Below, piece after piece: positions 39,402-49,393 of a stretch of DNA of 64,000 nt (position 1 is the stretch's first letter; the number at the start of each line of letters is the position of its first letter). The notes below the pieces were generated by a model. The model worked only from the letters and a program-made list of their open reading frames with translations, made no database searches and had not been told where the DNA came from. A program made the position numbers and the translations under genes. The stretch spans positions 372,001 to 436,000 of the forward strand of contig NZ_FXLP01000005.1 of NCBI RefSeq assembly GCF_900176605.1, read 5' to 3'. Source of the DNA: Peptoniphilus vaginalis. Its GTDB lineage: Bacteria; Bacillota; Clostridia; Tissierellales; Peptoniphilaceae.

Positions 39402-40640
39402 ATGAATCAAGAGTTTATTGACGCTTTAAGTGAAATCGAGAAAGAAAAAGGAATTTCTAAAGAAATCGTCTTTGAAGCTTTGGAATCAGCTTTAGTTTCT
39501 AGTTATAGAAAAAACTATGGTACATCAGAAAATGTTATTGTAAACATGGATAGAGAAACTGGAGAAATTAAATTATTTGCTTCTAAAAATATTGTAGAAA
39601 AAGTTGAGGATCCTCAACTTGAAGTTTCTTTAGAAGAAGTAAAGAAAATTAATCCAAACTATGAAATTGGAGATGTATATAACCAAGAAATTCACCCAAA
39701 AAATTTTGGAAGAATTGCTGCTCAAACAGCTAAACAAGTTGTAATTCAAAGAATTAAAGATGCTGAAAGAGATATAGTATTTGATGAGTATGTTGAAAGA
39801 GAAAAGGAAATTATAACAGGACTTGTTCAAAGAAAATCTTACAATAATGTTTACGTAGATTTAGGTACAACTGAGGCAATACTTCCTTACAGTGAGCAAA
39901 TTAGTGGAGAATCTTATAATCATGGAGATAGATATAAGATGCTAATCTTATCAGTAGAAAAATCTACTAAAGGTCCTCAAATAGTTCTTTCAAGATCTCA
40001 CCCAGATTTAGTAAAAAGACTTTTTGAATTAGAAATTCCAGAAGTTAGTGAAGGAATAGTAGAAATCTATTCAATTTCTAGAGAAGCTGGTTCAAGAACA
40101 AAAATAGCTGTCTTTTCTAGAGACCCAGAAGTTGATCCCCTTGGAGCTTGTGTAGGCTACAAGGGTCAAAGAGTTAATGCAATTGTAGATGAAATTGACA
40201 ATGAAAAAATTGATATTGTTATATACGAAAAAGAAATTGATAAGTTTATTGCAAACTCTTTGAGTCCTTCTAAAGTTGAGAAGGTTTTTGTAAACGAAGC
40301 AGAAAAATCTGCTCTTGCGATTGTACCTGATTATCAACTTTCTCTTGCAATTGGTAAAGAAGGTCAAAATGTTAGACTTGCTGCAAAATTGACTGGATGG
40401 AAGATAGATATTAAGTCAAATCTTCAGTTTGAAGAGTATCTTGAAGAAAGAAATATGACAGAAGAGGAATTAATAGAAGAATACGAAAATTCTGTAAAAG
40501 AGAGTACAGAAGAAGTAACAGAAGATATTAATATGCCTGAAGAAGAACAAGCTTTAGGAGAAGATAACATAACAAATGAAGATTCTGACAATTTAGAGGA
40601 TGCAAATGAAGAATCTTCTGTTGAAGAAAATGAAATATAA
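39402..40640 (+). CDS. nusA: Transcription termination/antitermination factor NusA
   Basis: 412 residues. NusA N-terminal domain (FEALESALVSSYRKNYG), S1 domain (GLVQRKSYNNVYVDLGTTEAILP) and two KH domains (ACVGYKGQRVNAIVDE and LAIGKEGQNVRLAAKLTGW). A strongly acidic tail of about 60 residues follows the last KH domain in place of the AR repeats of proteobacterial NusA. TGGAGGA upstream. Confidence 0.96.
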   Translation: MNQEFIDALSEIEKEKGISKEIVFEALESALVSSYRKNYGTSENVIVNMDRETGEIKLFASKNIVEKVEDPQLEVSLEEVKKINPNYEIGDVYNQEIHPKNFGRIAAQTAKQVVIQRIKDAERDIVFDEYVEREKEIITGLVQRKSYNNVYVDLGTTEAILPYSEQISGESYNHGDRYKMLILSVEKSTKGPQIVLSRSHPDLVKRLFELEIPEVSEGIVEIYSISREAGSRTKIAVFSRDPEVDPLGACVGYKGQRVNAIVDEIDNEKIDIVIYEKEIDKFIANSLSPSKVEKVFVNEAEKSALAIVPDYQLSLAIGKEGQNVRLAAKLTGWKIDIKSNLQFEEYLEERNMTEEELIEEYENSVKESTEEVTEDINMPEEEQALGEDNITNEDSDNLEDANEESSVEENEI

Positions 40641-40665
40641 AATTCTTAATTTAACGGAGTAAATA

Positions 40666-40929
40666 ATGGCTAAAATTAGGAAGATACCTATGCGTACATG
40701 TATAGGATGTAGAGAACAAAAGGCAAAAAAAGATTTAATCAGAGTAGTAAAAAACAAAGAAGATGAAATCTTTATTGATAAAACTGGAAAGGCAAATGGA
40801 AGAGGAGCTTATTTATGTAATGACAAAAGTTGTTTGGAAAAAGCGATAAAGTCAAAGGCTTTAAATAGGGCATTTCAAACAGAAATTAGTGAGGAAGTTT
40901 ATGAAAAACTAATTAATTCTGTAGATTAA
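40666..40929 (+). CDS. rnpM: YlxR/RnpM-family RNA-binding protein
   Basis: 87-residue YlxR family protein; the Bacillus member has been reported to bind and modulate RNase P RNA (RnpM). KIPMRTCIGCREQKAKKDLIRVV and GRGAYLCNDKSC are diagnostic. The L7Ae-like gene that usually follows (ylxQ) is missing: infB comes next after 24 bases. Confidence 0.93.
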   Translation: MAKIRKIPMRTCIGCREQKAKKDLIRVVKNKEDEIFIDKTGKANGRGAYLCNDKSCLEKAIKSKALNRAFQTEISEEVYEKLINSVD

Positions 40930-40953
40930 GCTTCTTTTTAGGAGGTGTTCAAT

Positions 40954-43218
40954 TTGTCAAAAATTAGAGTACATGCGTTGGCAAAAGAAATTGGTATTAC
41001 AAGTAAAGAACTACTTTTAAAATTAGAGGAACTTGAAATATCAGTAAAAAATCACATGTCAACATTAGACAGTGCTGAAGAAGAAAAAATAAGAAATTTA
41101 TACAATAAAACTTCTTCAAAAAATGAATCTCCTGTAAAGAATGAAAATTCGAATAAAAAGAGAGATAAGAGCAAAAAAAACAATCCTAATAGGGAAAAAC
41201 AAGACGTAAAAAATTTAGATAACAAAAAGAGTAAGAAAGAAAACAAAGACAGACATTTAAAAAAAGACTCAAATTCTAATACTTATGAATTAAAGGAGGA
41301 TAAAAAACTTCTTGACAAAAAAAATAAGAAGAAGAATAAGTCTAAGAATAAAGATGATAAAGATGATAATAACAACTTCTTTAAAAGAGATTTAACTAAG
41401 AAAAAACCTAAGAAAAAAGTTAAATCAAAACATAAAGTTGAAGAGGAAGATAAGGGAGATGATTCTATAATAGTGATTGCACCTATTACAGTTAAAGATT
41501 TTGCTAACCAATTAGGAGTATCAGTTTCAACAGTTATAACAAAGCTAATAGGACTTGGGGTTATGGCAAATCAAAATCAAAGTATTGATGAAGATACTTG
41601 TGTCTTACTAGCCGATGAGCTTGGAGTAGAAATAGAAATTGAAGCCCCAAATCTTGACCAATCTGTTGAGGAAGAATACGGACTTTTAAAGGGAGATAAA
41701 GAGAGAGACCTTAAGCCAAGACCACCTGTTGTAACAGTTATGGGGCACGTTGACCACGGTAAAACTTCTTTACTAGACTCAATTAAAAAAACACACGTTA
41801 CACAATCAGAAGCTGGTGGAATTACTCAGCATATAGGAGCATACACTGTTAACCTTTCAGGAAAGAAGATAACTTTCCTTGATACTCCTGGTCACGAAGC
41901 CTTCACTTCTATGAGACTAAGAGGAGCTCAAACTACTGATATTGCTATTCTTGTTGTAGCAGCAGATGATGGGGTAATGCCACAAACTATTGAAGCTATT
42001 TCGCACGCAAGATCAGCAAATGTACCAATAATTGTAGCAATTACAAAAATAGATAAACCTGAAGGAAATCCTGAAAGAGTTAAGCAAGAATTGATGAACG
42101 AAAACCTTGTTCCCGAAGAATGGGGAGGAGATACAATCGTTGTTGGTGTTTCTTCTAAAACTGGAGAAGGTATAAATGACTTGCTTGAAATGATTCTATT
42201 AGTTGCTGAAATGAAAGAACTAAAGGCTAATCCTAACAGACGTGCTGTAGGAACAATTATCGAGGCAAATCTAGATAAAGCTAAGGGACCTATGGCGACT
42301 ATTCTTATTAAAAATGGTACTTTAAGATTTGGTGATGCTGTAGTATCAGGAACTTGTTCAGGTAGAATTAGGGCAATGGAAGATGATAAGGGTAAAAGAG
42401 TTAAAAAAGCAGGCCCTTCAATGCCAGTTGTAATTCTAGGACTTAATGATGTTCCTAATGCTGGAGATACAATCTATGCAGTAAACGACGATAAAACTGC
42501 AAAGGCTATTGCTGACAAGAATAAAGAGATCTCAAGAGAAAAGAGACTAAGTCAAACTACTAAGATTAGCCTTGACAACTTATTTGAAAAAATTTCAGAA
42601 GAAGATGTAAAAGAACTTAATATTGTTGTTAAAGCTGACGTAAAGGGTTCAGTTGAAGCGCTTAACCAATCGCTATTAAAACTTTCTACTGATGAAGTTA
42701 AGATTTCTGTTATTCACTCTGGAGTTGGTGGAATTAATGAATCTGACGTAACATTAGCTTCTGCATCTAATGCAATTGTTATAGGATTTAACGTTAGACC
42801 TAATATTAATGCCATCGAACTTGCAAAAACTGAAGATGTAGAAATAAGAACTTATAGAGTTATCTATGAAATTATAAATGATATCGAACAAGCTGCTAAG
42901 GGTATGCTTGATCCAGATATCGTTGAAGAAATTCTCGGAAGATGTGAAATTAGACAAACCTTTAAATTACCTAACAATCAAATGGTTGCAGGAGTTTATG
43001 TGTTAAGTGGCAAAATCTTAAGAAATTCAAAAGTCAAAGTACTAAGAGATGATGTTGTTATTCATGAAGGTGATATTGCTTCACTTAAGAGATTCAAAGA
43101 TGACGCTAAAGAACTTGCAACAGGTTTTGAAGGTGGACTTGTTATAGATGGATTTAATGATATAAAAGAGGGCGACCTTCTTGAATCATATATCATGAAG
43201 GAAGTTGAGAGATCATAA
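40954..43218 (+). CDS. infB: Translation initiation factor IF-2
   Basis: 754 residues. Start set at TTG 40954 because AGGAGG lies at 40939-40945, 8 bases upstream; the GTG at 40945 overlaps that site and cannot be the start. N-terminal IF2-N helix (RVHALAKEIGIT), a long lysine/asparagine-rich linker (about 50-170), second IF2-N, then the GTPase: VMGHVDHGKTSLLD, DTPGHEAFT, ITKIDKPE, and domains II-IV. The linker is unusually Lys/Asn/Asp rich, reflecting AT-rich DNA. Confidence 0.96.
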   Translation: MSKIRVHALAKEIGITSKELLLKLEELEISVKNHMSTLDSAEEEKIRNLYNKTSSKNESPVKNENSNKKRDKSKKNNPNREKQDVKNLDNKKSKKENKDRHLKKDSNSNTYELKEDKKLLDKKNKKKNKSKNKDDKDDNNNFFKRDLTKKKPKKKVKSKHKVEEEDKGDDSIIVIAPITVKDFANQLGVSVSTVITKLIGLGVMANQNQSIDEDTCVLLADELGVEIEIEAPNLDQSVEEEYGLLKGDKERDLKPRPPVVTVMGHVDHGKTSLLDSIKKTHVTQSEAGGITQHIGAYTVNLSGKKITFLDTPGHEAFTSMRLRGAQTTDIAILVVAADDGVMPQTIEAISHARSANVPIIVAITKIDKPEGNPERVKQELMNENLVPEEWGGDTIVVGVSSKTGEGINDLLEMILLVAEMKELKANPNRRAVGTIIEANLDKAKGPMATILIKNGTLRFGDAVVSGTCSGRIRAMEDDKGKRVKKAGPSMPVVILGLNDVPNAGDTIYAVNDDKTAKAIADKNKEISREKRLSQTTKISLDNLFEKISEEDVKELNIVVKADVKGSVEALNQSLLKLSTDEVKISVIHSGVGGINESDVTLASASNAIVIGFNVRPNINAIELAKTEDVEIRTYRVIYEIINDIEQAAKGMLDPDIVEEILGRCEIRQTFKLPNNQMVAGVYVLSGKILRNSKVKVLRDDVVIHEGDIASLKRFKDDAKELATGFEGGLVIDGFNDIKEGDLLESYIMKEVERS

Positions 43219-43571
43219 TGAATAATAAAAGAATAAATAGAATCTCTGAAGAAGTAAGAAAAACTATTTCCAATATTGTTCAAAATGAATTAAAGGATCC
43301 TAGAATACCATCTATTACAAGTATCTCTCATGTTGAAGTGACTAACGATTTATCCTTTGCAAAAGTTTATGTTTCTGTCTTAGGGGATGATTATGATAGA
43401 GATGAAGCAGTTGAAGGACTTAATTCTGCTAAGGGCTTTATTAAAAAAGAATTAGCACATAGAGTAAAACTTAGGGCTATGCCTGAATTAATTTTCATTA
43501 AAGATGACTCTATAGAAAAAGCTATGGAACTAGACAAACTTATAGAAGAGGTAAATAACAAAAATGATTAA
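43218..43571 (+). CDS. rbfA: Ribosome-binding factor A
   Basis: 117-residue KH-fold 30S maturation factor. RISEEVRKTISNIVQNELKD, SFAKVYVSVLGDD and LRAMPELIFIKDDSIE are typical. Start shares a base with the infB stop. Confidence 0.95.
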   Translation: MNNKRINRISEEVRKTISNIVQNELKDPRIPSITSISHVEVTNDLSFAKVYVSVLGDDYDRDEAVEGLNSAKGFIKKELAHRVKLRAMPELIFIKDDSIEKAMELDKLIEEVNNKND

Positions 43572-44538
43572 TTTAAAGGAAGTATCCTCTGAATTAAAAA
43601 CTTTAATAGATAGTAGCCAAACTATTGCAGTTGCATCCCACCTAAATCCAGATGGAGATAATTTGGGGTCTGTGACTGCAATGATTGGCATGCTTAATAA
43701 ACTTGGTAAAAATCCTATTTTTGTTCTGGATGATCTAATACCATCGACCTTTGAATTTTTACCAAATCTCTCCTTTGCAAAAAATCCTGACAATATTGAC
43801 ACAAGTTTTGATTTATTTATTGCTCTTGACTCATCAGACGAAGATAGGATGGGAGATAGGGTAAAAGAAATCTTTAATAAATCAATTAAAACTGTTAATA
43901 TAGACCACCACTTTAGCAATAAAAATTATGCTAATCTGAATATCGTAGATGAAAAATCACCAGCAACTTGTGAAATACTTGCTAGGGTCTTTAAGTGTCT
44001 TGGACTTGATTTAAATAAGGAAATCGCGACTTCTTTATTTACTGGTCTTTCAACTGATACAGGATCATTTAAATATAGCTCTGTTACATCACAAACCTTT
44101 GAAATAGCTTCAGAATTATTTGAATATAATATTGATATTAATGAAGTAACACAAAATGTTTATCAAAGTAGATCTAGACAAAAAACCGACCTTTTAATTA
44201 AAGCCATGAACTCTATTGAATACTTTGATGGAGATAAAATAGCGGTAGTTATTGTTACTAAAGACGATATGGAAAAAACTAAAGCTGCAAAATCAGATGC
44301 GGATGGGATTGTTGAGTTTGTTCGAGATATCGATTCAGTTGAACTTGCTGTGCTTCTAAAAGAAAAGGATGATTGTATAAGATTGTCTCTTAGGTCCAAA
44401 TCTTATGTAGACTGCACAAAAATAGCTTCAAAATTTAATGGTGGTGGTCATATAAGAGCTTCAGGTGGAACAATTAATCACACTGACCTTATTAAGGCTA
44501 AAAAAGATTTGATAAAAGTGGCAGAAGAAGAGCTATGA
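43564..44538 (+). CDS. nrnA: DHH-family oligoribonuclease / pAp phosphatase
   Basis: 324 residues, DHH-DHHA1 architecture. ASHLNPDGDNLGSV, ALDSSDEDR, the name-giving NIDHHFSN and the C-terminal GGGHIRASGG. NrnA degrades nano-RNA and dephosphorylates pAp; its place between rbfA and truB is the conserved one. Overlaps rbfA by 8 bases. Confidence 0.93.
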   Translation: MINLKEVSSELKTLIDSSQTIAVASHLNPDGDNLGSVTAMIGMLNKLGKNPIFVLDDLIPSTFEFLPNLSFAKNPDNIDTSFDLFIALDSSDEDRMGDRVKEIFNKSIKTVNIDHHFSNKNYANLNIVDEKSPATCEILARVFKCLGLDLNKEIATSLFTGLSTDTGSFKYSSVTSQTFEIASELFEYNIDINEVTQNVYQSRSRQKTDLLIKAMNSIEYFDGDKIAVVIVTKDDMEKTKAAKSDADGIVEFVRDIDSVELAVLLKEKDDCIRLSLRSKSYVDCTKIASKFNGGGHIRASGGTINHTDLIKAKKDLIKVAEEEL

Positions 44539-45425
44539 TTGATGGTCTATTAATATTTGACAAAGAAAAAGGAATCACTTCTCACGACTTAGTGTATAAA
44601 GTCAGACGCAAGTTAGGTATAAAAAAAGTAGGACATACTGGAACCCTTGACCCAATGGCAACAGGTGTCCTAGTTATATCTATTGGTAAGGCCACTAAGA
44701 CTAGTGATTATATAATTTCTAGTGACAAAGAATATAAGGCTAGAGTCAAACTCGGTATTCTAACAGATACCTATGATATTACTGGCGAAATTTTAAAAGA
44801 AGAAAAGGTAACTTTTACAATAGACGAAATCACAAATGCACTTAAGAACTTCACTGGTAAAATGACTCAAAAACCTCCAATATACTCTGCCTTAAAAGTA
44901 AAAGGAAAAAAACTTTATGAATATGCTAGGGAAGGCAAAGATGTTGAAATCAAAAAAAGAGATATTGAGATTTATAATAATGATCTATTAGACTTCAATG
45001 GAAATGACGAGTTTTTGATAAGAGTAAAGGTATCTAAAGGAACTTATATTAGATCTATTGCTAATGATATTGGAGAATTCCTTGGCACTTATGGAACACT
45101 TACTGAACTTAGAAGAACTAGGACTGGAGATTTTAAAATTGAAGATTCTATAACGACTTCATCCTTTCAAGAAATGTCTCTTGATGAAATAAAAGAAAAA
45201 ATCTTGCCTATGGATAGAGCTTTAAGTAATTTTAAAAGGCTTGAGATAGATAAAAGTTTTTGTCAGAAATTTCTTAATGGACAATTTTATAAACTAAACA
45301 ATAAACTAGAAGACGAAGATTACAGAGTCTACTGTGATAATTTGTTTTTAGGCATTGGAGAAGTAAAATTTATTGATAATAAAGCCTACCTAAAAATGAA
45401 GAAGAAATTAATAGGTGATTTATGA
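44535..45425 (+). CDS. truB: tRNA pseudouridine-55 synthase
   Basis: 296 residues. Catalytic aspartate in GHTGTLDPMATGVLV; RRKLGIKKV, KPPIYSALKVKGKKLYEYAR and GTYIRSIANDIG are typical. ATG overlaps the nrnA stop. Confidence 0.96.
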   Translation: MIDGLLIFDKEKGITSHDLVYKVRRKLGIKKVGHTGTLDPMATGVLVISIGKATKTSDYIISSDKEYKARVKLGILTDTYDITGEILKEEKVTFTIDEITNALKNFTGKMTQKPPIYSALKVKGKKLYEYAREGKDVEIKKRDIEIYNNDLLDFNGNDEFLIRVKVSKGTYIRSIANDIGEFLGTYGTLTELRRTRTGDFKIEDSITTSSFQEMSLDEIKEKILPMDRALSNFKRLEIDKSFCQKFLNGQFYKLNNKLEDEDYRVYCDNLFLGIGEVKFIDNKAYLKMKKKLIGDL

Positions 45426-46330
45426 AAATAATTGAAATTGACTTAAATTATGTAGCAGATGAAGAATCAGTTATTGCCCTTGGGAATTTTGATGGGGTCC
45501 ACAAGGGGCACATTGAATTAATAAATAGGGCAGTTAAAAATGCAAAAAAATTAAATATTAAATCTAGTTTATTACTTTTTAATGAGCATACTGATAACCT
45601 AGTCAAAGTTGGAAAGAAAGATATCATAACAACTAACCAAACAAAATTTGAAATAATTGAGGACTTAGGTGTAGATATTATCTATCTTATAGACTTTACT
45701 AGAGATTTTATGGCTTATACACCAATGATGTTTTTAAAAGATTTTCTAGCCGATAATCTAAAAATAAAAGGTGTTGTTGTAGGTTATGACTATACCTATG
45801 GTTATAAAAAATCTGGAGATGTTGAATTTTTAAATAAAAATAAAAATTTATTTAAAAGTGTGGATGTTATAGAACAAATTTCTTCACACGGTGTAAAAAT
45901 CTCATCAACTCTTATAAGAAAACTAATTGAAGATGGCAAGATTAAAGAAGCAGATGAACTTTTATCTAGGCCCTATAAATTAATAGGCGAAATTATTCAT
46001 GCCAAAGGCTTAGGCAAAAAAATGGGATATCCCACTGCCAATTTAAAGTTAATAGATAATTTTGTAATCCCAAGGTTCGGCGTTTATGATACAGATATTA
46101 TAATCAAGGGAGAGAGGTTTAGGGCCTCAACCAATATTGGAACTAACCCAACCGTTGAACACGATGGAATAAAAATAGAAGCCCATATACTTGATTTTAA
46201 TAGAGATATTTATGGAGAAATTGTAGAGCTTGAACTATTAGATTTTGTTAGACCAGAATTAAAGTTTGCTTCTATTGAAGAATTATTTAAACAAATCGCT
46301 AAAGATGTTTTAGTTACAAGGAATAGATGA
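45422..46330 (+). CDS. ribF: Bifunctional riboflavin kinase / FAD synthetase
   Basis: 302 residues. N-terminal FMN adenylyltransferase domain (ALGNFDGVHKGH, ISSTLIRKLI) and C-terminal riboflavin kinase (KKMGYPTANLKL, GVYDTDI). The second kinase motif reads STNIGTNPTVE. Overlaps truB by 4 bases. The conserved truB-ribF-rpsO order is kept. Confidence 0.95.
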   Translation: MKIIEIDLNYVADEESVIALGNFDGVHKGHIELINRAVKNAKKLNIKSSLLLFNEHTDNLVKVGKKDIITTNQTKFEIIEDLGVDIIYLIDFTRDFMAYTPMMFLKDFLADNLKIKGVVVGYDYTYGYKKSGDVEFLNKNKNLFKSVDVIEQISSHGVKISSTLIRKLIEDGKIKEADELLSRPYKLIGEIIHAKGLGKKMGYPTANLKLIDNFVIPRFGVYDTDIIIKGERFRASTNIGTNPTVEHDGIKIEAHILDFNRDIYGEIVELELLDFVRPELKFASIEELFKQIAKDVLVTRNR

Positions 46331-46331
46331 C

Positions 46332-46360
46332 TTTACAAGTAAGTTATTATGTGTTAAGAT
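46332..46360 (+). promoter_or_regulatory. Promoter of rpsO-pnp
   Basis: TTTACA (46332-46337) and TAAGAT (46355-46360) with 17-base spacing, directly after the ribF stop codon. Confidence 0.65.
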
Positions 46361-46374
46361 ATCTAAGGTTAAAT

Positions 46375-46439
46375 AGCTATTCGCAGTTGGTCGCTCCTCG
46401 ACGCCTACTTCGATTAGCTTTATCTAAAAATTTAGGAGG
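46375..46439 (+). promoter_or_regulatory. Structured leader of rpsO, probable S15 autoregulatory site
   Basis: AGCTATTCG (46375-46383) pairs with CGATTAGCT (46411-46419), one mismatch, enclosing a hairpin GTCG/CGAC (46390-46393 with 46399-46402). The nested structure lies 16 bases before the AGGAGG of rpsO. S15 represses its own mRNA through structured leaders in several phyla, so this is a good candidate; whether it matches a described class I cannot tell. Confidence 0.6.
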
Positions 46440-46444
46440 AAAAT

Positions 46445-46711
46445 ATGTTAGAAACAAACATAAAACAAATTATTATTGACGAATTTAAAACTCACGAAGG
46501 TGATACAGGATCACCAGAAGTACAAATTGCTCTTCTTACTAGAAGAATTAACGATTTAAACGAACACTTAAGAATTCACAAAAAAGACCACCATTCAAGA
46601 AGAGGACTTCTTAAAATGGTAGGTAAGAGAAGAAACTTATTAAGATATTTAAAAAATAGTGATATAGAAAGATATCGTACACTTATTAAAAAACTACAAA
46701 TAAGAGGATAA
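46445..46711 (+). CDS. rpsO: Ribosomal protein uS15
   Basis: 88 residues. [19 protein letters not shown] and [19 protein letters not shown], the 16S-binding segment, are diagnostic. AGGAGGAAA precedes the ATG. Followed by pnp. Confidence 0.97.
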   Translation: MLETNIKQIIIDEFKTHEGDTGSPEVQIALLTRRINDLNEHLRIHKKDHHSRRGLLKMVGKRRNLLRYLKNSDIERYRTLIKKLQIRG

Positions 46712-46716
46712 TAGGA

Positions 46717-46737
46717 GCGGTAATCCCGCTCTTTCTT
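46717..46737 (+). terminator. Small hairpin between rpsO and pnp
   Basis: GAGCGG (46717-46722) / CCGCTC (46728-46733), then TTTCTT. A weak terminator or an RNA-processing element; in enterobacteria the equivalent gap carries the RNase III site controlling pnp. Confidence 0.6.
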
Positions 46738-46754
46738 ATTAGAAGGAGGAAATA

Positions 46755-48866
46755 ATGGAAAAAACTTATACTATGGATCTTGCAGGTTCTCAGTTAAAAG
46801 TAACAATTGGAAAAGTTGCTGAACAAGCTAATGGTGCTTGTTTAGTACAATATGGAGATACTGTTGTACTTGTTACAGCGACAGCATCTTCTAATCCAAG
46901 AGAGGGAATCGACTTTTTTCCTCTAAGTGTAGACTATGAAGAAAAAATGTACGCTGTTGGTAAAATTCCTGGCGGATTTATTAAAAGAGAAGGAAGACCT
47001 AGCGAAAAAGCTACTCTTTCAGCTAGACTAATTGACAGACCACTAAGACCACTTTTCCCAGAAGGTTATAGAAATGATGTACACATAGTAGCAACTGTTT
47101 TAAGTGTTGATCAAGATCATTCACCAGAAATTGTTGCCATGATAGGTTCTTCTATTGCTCTTTCTATTTCTGATATTCCTTTTGATGGACCTACTGGTTC
47201 AGTTGAAGTTGGATATATTGACGGAAAATATATAATTAATCCTAGTGAAGAGGAAAGAAATAATTCTAAAATAAATTTATCTCTCGCTGGAACAAAAACT
47301 GCCATTATGATGGTAGAAGCAGGTGCCCAAGAAGTTAGCGAAGCAGAAATGCTCGAAGCTATTCTAGATGGTCATGAAGTTATTAAAGAAATTTGTAATT
47401 TCGTTGAAGAAATTGCAAAGGAAATTGGCAAAGAAAAAGCTGAATACGAAGTATTTAAAGCTGACGAAGAAATTGTTGCTAAGGTTAAAGAGTTTGGTCA
47501 AGATTTACTTGTTAATGCTATTAGAGAAAAGGATAAAGTAGTTAGAGAAGCAAATACTGAAAAAGCTAAGGAAGCTATTAGAGAACACTTTGAAGACCTT
47601 ATGGAAGAACACGAAAAAGATATTTCAGCTGCAATTGATGAAATTGAAGTTAATGAAATTAGACGTGGTATTATCGAGGAAGAAAGGAGACCTGATGATA
47701 GGAAATTAACTGAGATAAGACACCTTTCTTCAGAAGTTGGTGTCCTACCAAGAACTCATGGTTCAGGTTTGTTTACTAGAGGTCAAACTCAAGTCCTTTC
47801 AATTGCTACTCTTGGAGCACTTTCTGAAGAGCAAGTTATTGATGGGTTGGGAGATGATAAGCCTAAGAGATATATTCACCACTATAACTTCCCAGGATTT
47901 TGCGTTGGGGATACAAAACCATCGAGATCTCCTGGTAGACGTGAAATCGGTCACGGTGCTCTTGCTGAAAGAGCTTTAATTCCAGTTATCCCAGATTCTG
48001 AAGAATTCCCTTATACAATAAGGGTTGTTTCTGAAGTTTTATCATCTAATGGATCTTCGTCACAAGCATCTATTTGTGGATCTACACTTGCTCTTATGGA
48101 TGCAGGTGTTCCTATTAAAGCACCAGTAGCTGGTATAGCTATGGGGCTTATTGAAGAAGATGGAGTTATGAAAATACTTACTGATATTCAAGGCTTAGAA
48201 GATCACTTTGGCGATATGGACTTCAAGGTAGCGGGCACTAGAAAAGGTATCACTGCTATTCAAATGGATATAAAAGTTGAAGGAATCAAAAAAGAAATTC
48301 TTGAGACTGCTCTTGATAGGGCAAAGGATGCTAGATTTGAAATCCTAGATCATATTGCAACAACTATTGAAAAACCAAGAGAAGAACTTTCTAAATATGC
48401 TCCAATAATCCATATGATTACTATTAACCCTGAACGAATTGGAGAAGTAATTGGTGCTGGTGGAAAGATAATAAATAAAATTATTGAACAAACTGGTGTT
48501 AAAATCGATATTGATGACGACGGTAAGATTTCTATTTTATCTGATAATGATGAAAAAGCTAAAGAAGCAATTGCGATAATTGAAGATATCGTTAAAGAAA
48601 TCGAAGTTGGAGAAATTTACCTTGGTAAGGTTAAAAAGATTGTTAAGTTTGGAGCTTTCGTAGAGCTTAAAAAAGGAACTGAAGGTCTTCTTCATATCTC
48701 TGAAATTGCCCACGAAAGAACAAATAACGTCGAAGATGTATTAAAAGTTGGCGATTCAGTAGAAGTAAAAGTAATTGATATAGCTAAAGACACTGGTAAG
48801 ATTTCACTATCAAGAAAAGCTCTAATTGAAAGAGAAGATAATTCAAAAAAAGAAGAAAATAAATAA
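46755..48866 (+). CDS. pnp: Polyribonucleotide nucleotidyltransferase
   Basis: PNPase, 703 residues: two RNase PH domains ([17 protein letters not shown] near the start, [18 protein letters not shown] in the catalytic second domain), an alpha-helical linker, then KH ([19 protein letters not shown]) and S1 ([16 protein letters not shown]) RNA-binding domains. GAAGGAGG precedes the ATG. Confidence 0.97.
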   Translation: MEKTYTMDLAGSQLKVTIGKVAEQANGACLVQYGDTVVLVTATASSNPREGIDFFPLSVDYEEKMYAVGKIPGGFIKREGRPSEKATLSARLIDRPLRPLFPEGYRNDVHIVATVLSVDQDHSPEIVAMIGSSIALSISDIPFDGPTGSVEVGYIDGKYIINPSEEERNNSKINLSLAGTKTAIMMVEAGAQEVSEAEMLEAILDGHEVIKEICNFVEEIAKEIGKEKAEYEVFKADEEIVAKVKEFGQDLLVNAIREKDKVVREANTEKAKEAIREHFEDLMEEHEKDISAAIDEIEVNEIRRGIIEEERRPDDRKLTEIRHLSSEVGVLPRTHGSGLFTRGQTQVLSIATLGALSEEQVIDGLGDDKPKRYIHHYNFPGFCVGDTKPSRSPGRREIGHGALAERALIPVIPDSEEFPYTIRVVSEVLSSNGSSSQASICGSTLALMDAGVPIKAPVAGIAMGLIEEDGVMKILTDIQGLEDHFGDMDFKVAGTRKGITAIQMDIKVEGIKKEILETALDRAKDARFEILDHIATTIEKPREELSKYAPIIHMITINPERIGEVIGAGGKIINKIIEQTGVKIDIDDDGKISILSDNDEKAKEAIAIIEDIVKEIEVGEIYLGKVKKIVKFGAFVELKKGTEGLLHISEIAHERTNNVEDVLKVGDSVEVKVIDIAKDTGKISLSRKALIEREDNSKKEENK

Positions 48867-48878
48867 GAAAAATTTTAG

Positions 48879-48911
48879 TCGCATTAGAATTTATTTTAAT
48901 GCGATTTTTTT
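48879..48911 (+). terminator. Intrinsic terminator after pnp
   Basis: TCGCATTA (48879-48886) / TAATGCGA (48897-48904) followed by seven T. Confidence 0.88.
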
Positions 48912-48923
48912 AAAGGAGAAATT

Positions 48924-49355
48924 ATGAAATTAAAAGTTATAAATAAAAGTAAACACCCACTACCAAAATACGAAACTGAAGGTTCATCTGGTATGGACTT
49001 AAGAGCTAACTTAGATGAAAGTTTAGTTTTAAAACCTCTTGATAGAGTTCTAGTAACTACAGGCTTATACTTTGAATTTGAAAAAGGTTATGAAGCACAA
49101 GTAAGGGCAAGATCTGGACTTGCATTAAAAAAAGGTTTAGGACTTCCAAATGGTATTGGAACAATTGACTCAGACTACAGAGGAGAGTTAAAAGTTATTT
49201 TGATTAATATGAGTAGGGAAGATGTTGTAATCGAAGATGGCGATAGGATTGCCCAAGTAGTTTTTATGAAAATTGAGCTTCCCGACGTAGTAGAAGTTAA
49301 AGAAATAAGTGAGACAGAAAGAAGTGACGGAGGCTTCGGTCACACTGGTCTTTAA
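48924..49355 (+). CDS. dut: dUTP diphosphatase
   Basis: 143-residue trimeric dUTPase. The family motifs are in order: SSGMDLRAN, RARSGLALKKG, NGIGTIDSDYRGEL, RIAQVVF and the C-terminal P-loop-like RSDGGFGHTG. AAGGAG upstream, directly after the pnp terminator. Confidence 0.96.
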   Translation: MKLKVINKSKHPLPKYETEGSSGMDLRANLDESLVLKPLDRVLVTTGLYFEFEKGYEAQVRARSGLALKKGLGLPNGIGTIDSDYRGELKVILINMSREDVVIEDGDRIAQVVFMKIELPDVVEVKEISETERSDGGFGHTGL

Positions 49356-49393
49356 GAGCACAAATTGTTATAATATTAATGAGGTGCTAGCTC

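Noticed and set aside
40945-40953. GTG at 40945 as the infB start
   Set aside because: It lies inside the AGGAGG ribosome binding site; TTG 40954 has correct spacing.
47737-47979. 80-codon plus-strand frame inside pnp
   Set aside because: A frame shadow within the second RNase PH domain; no ribosome binding site and no family likeness.
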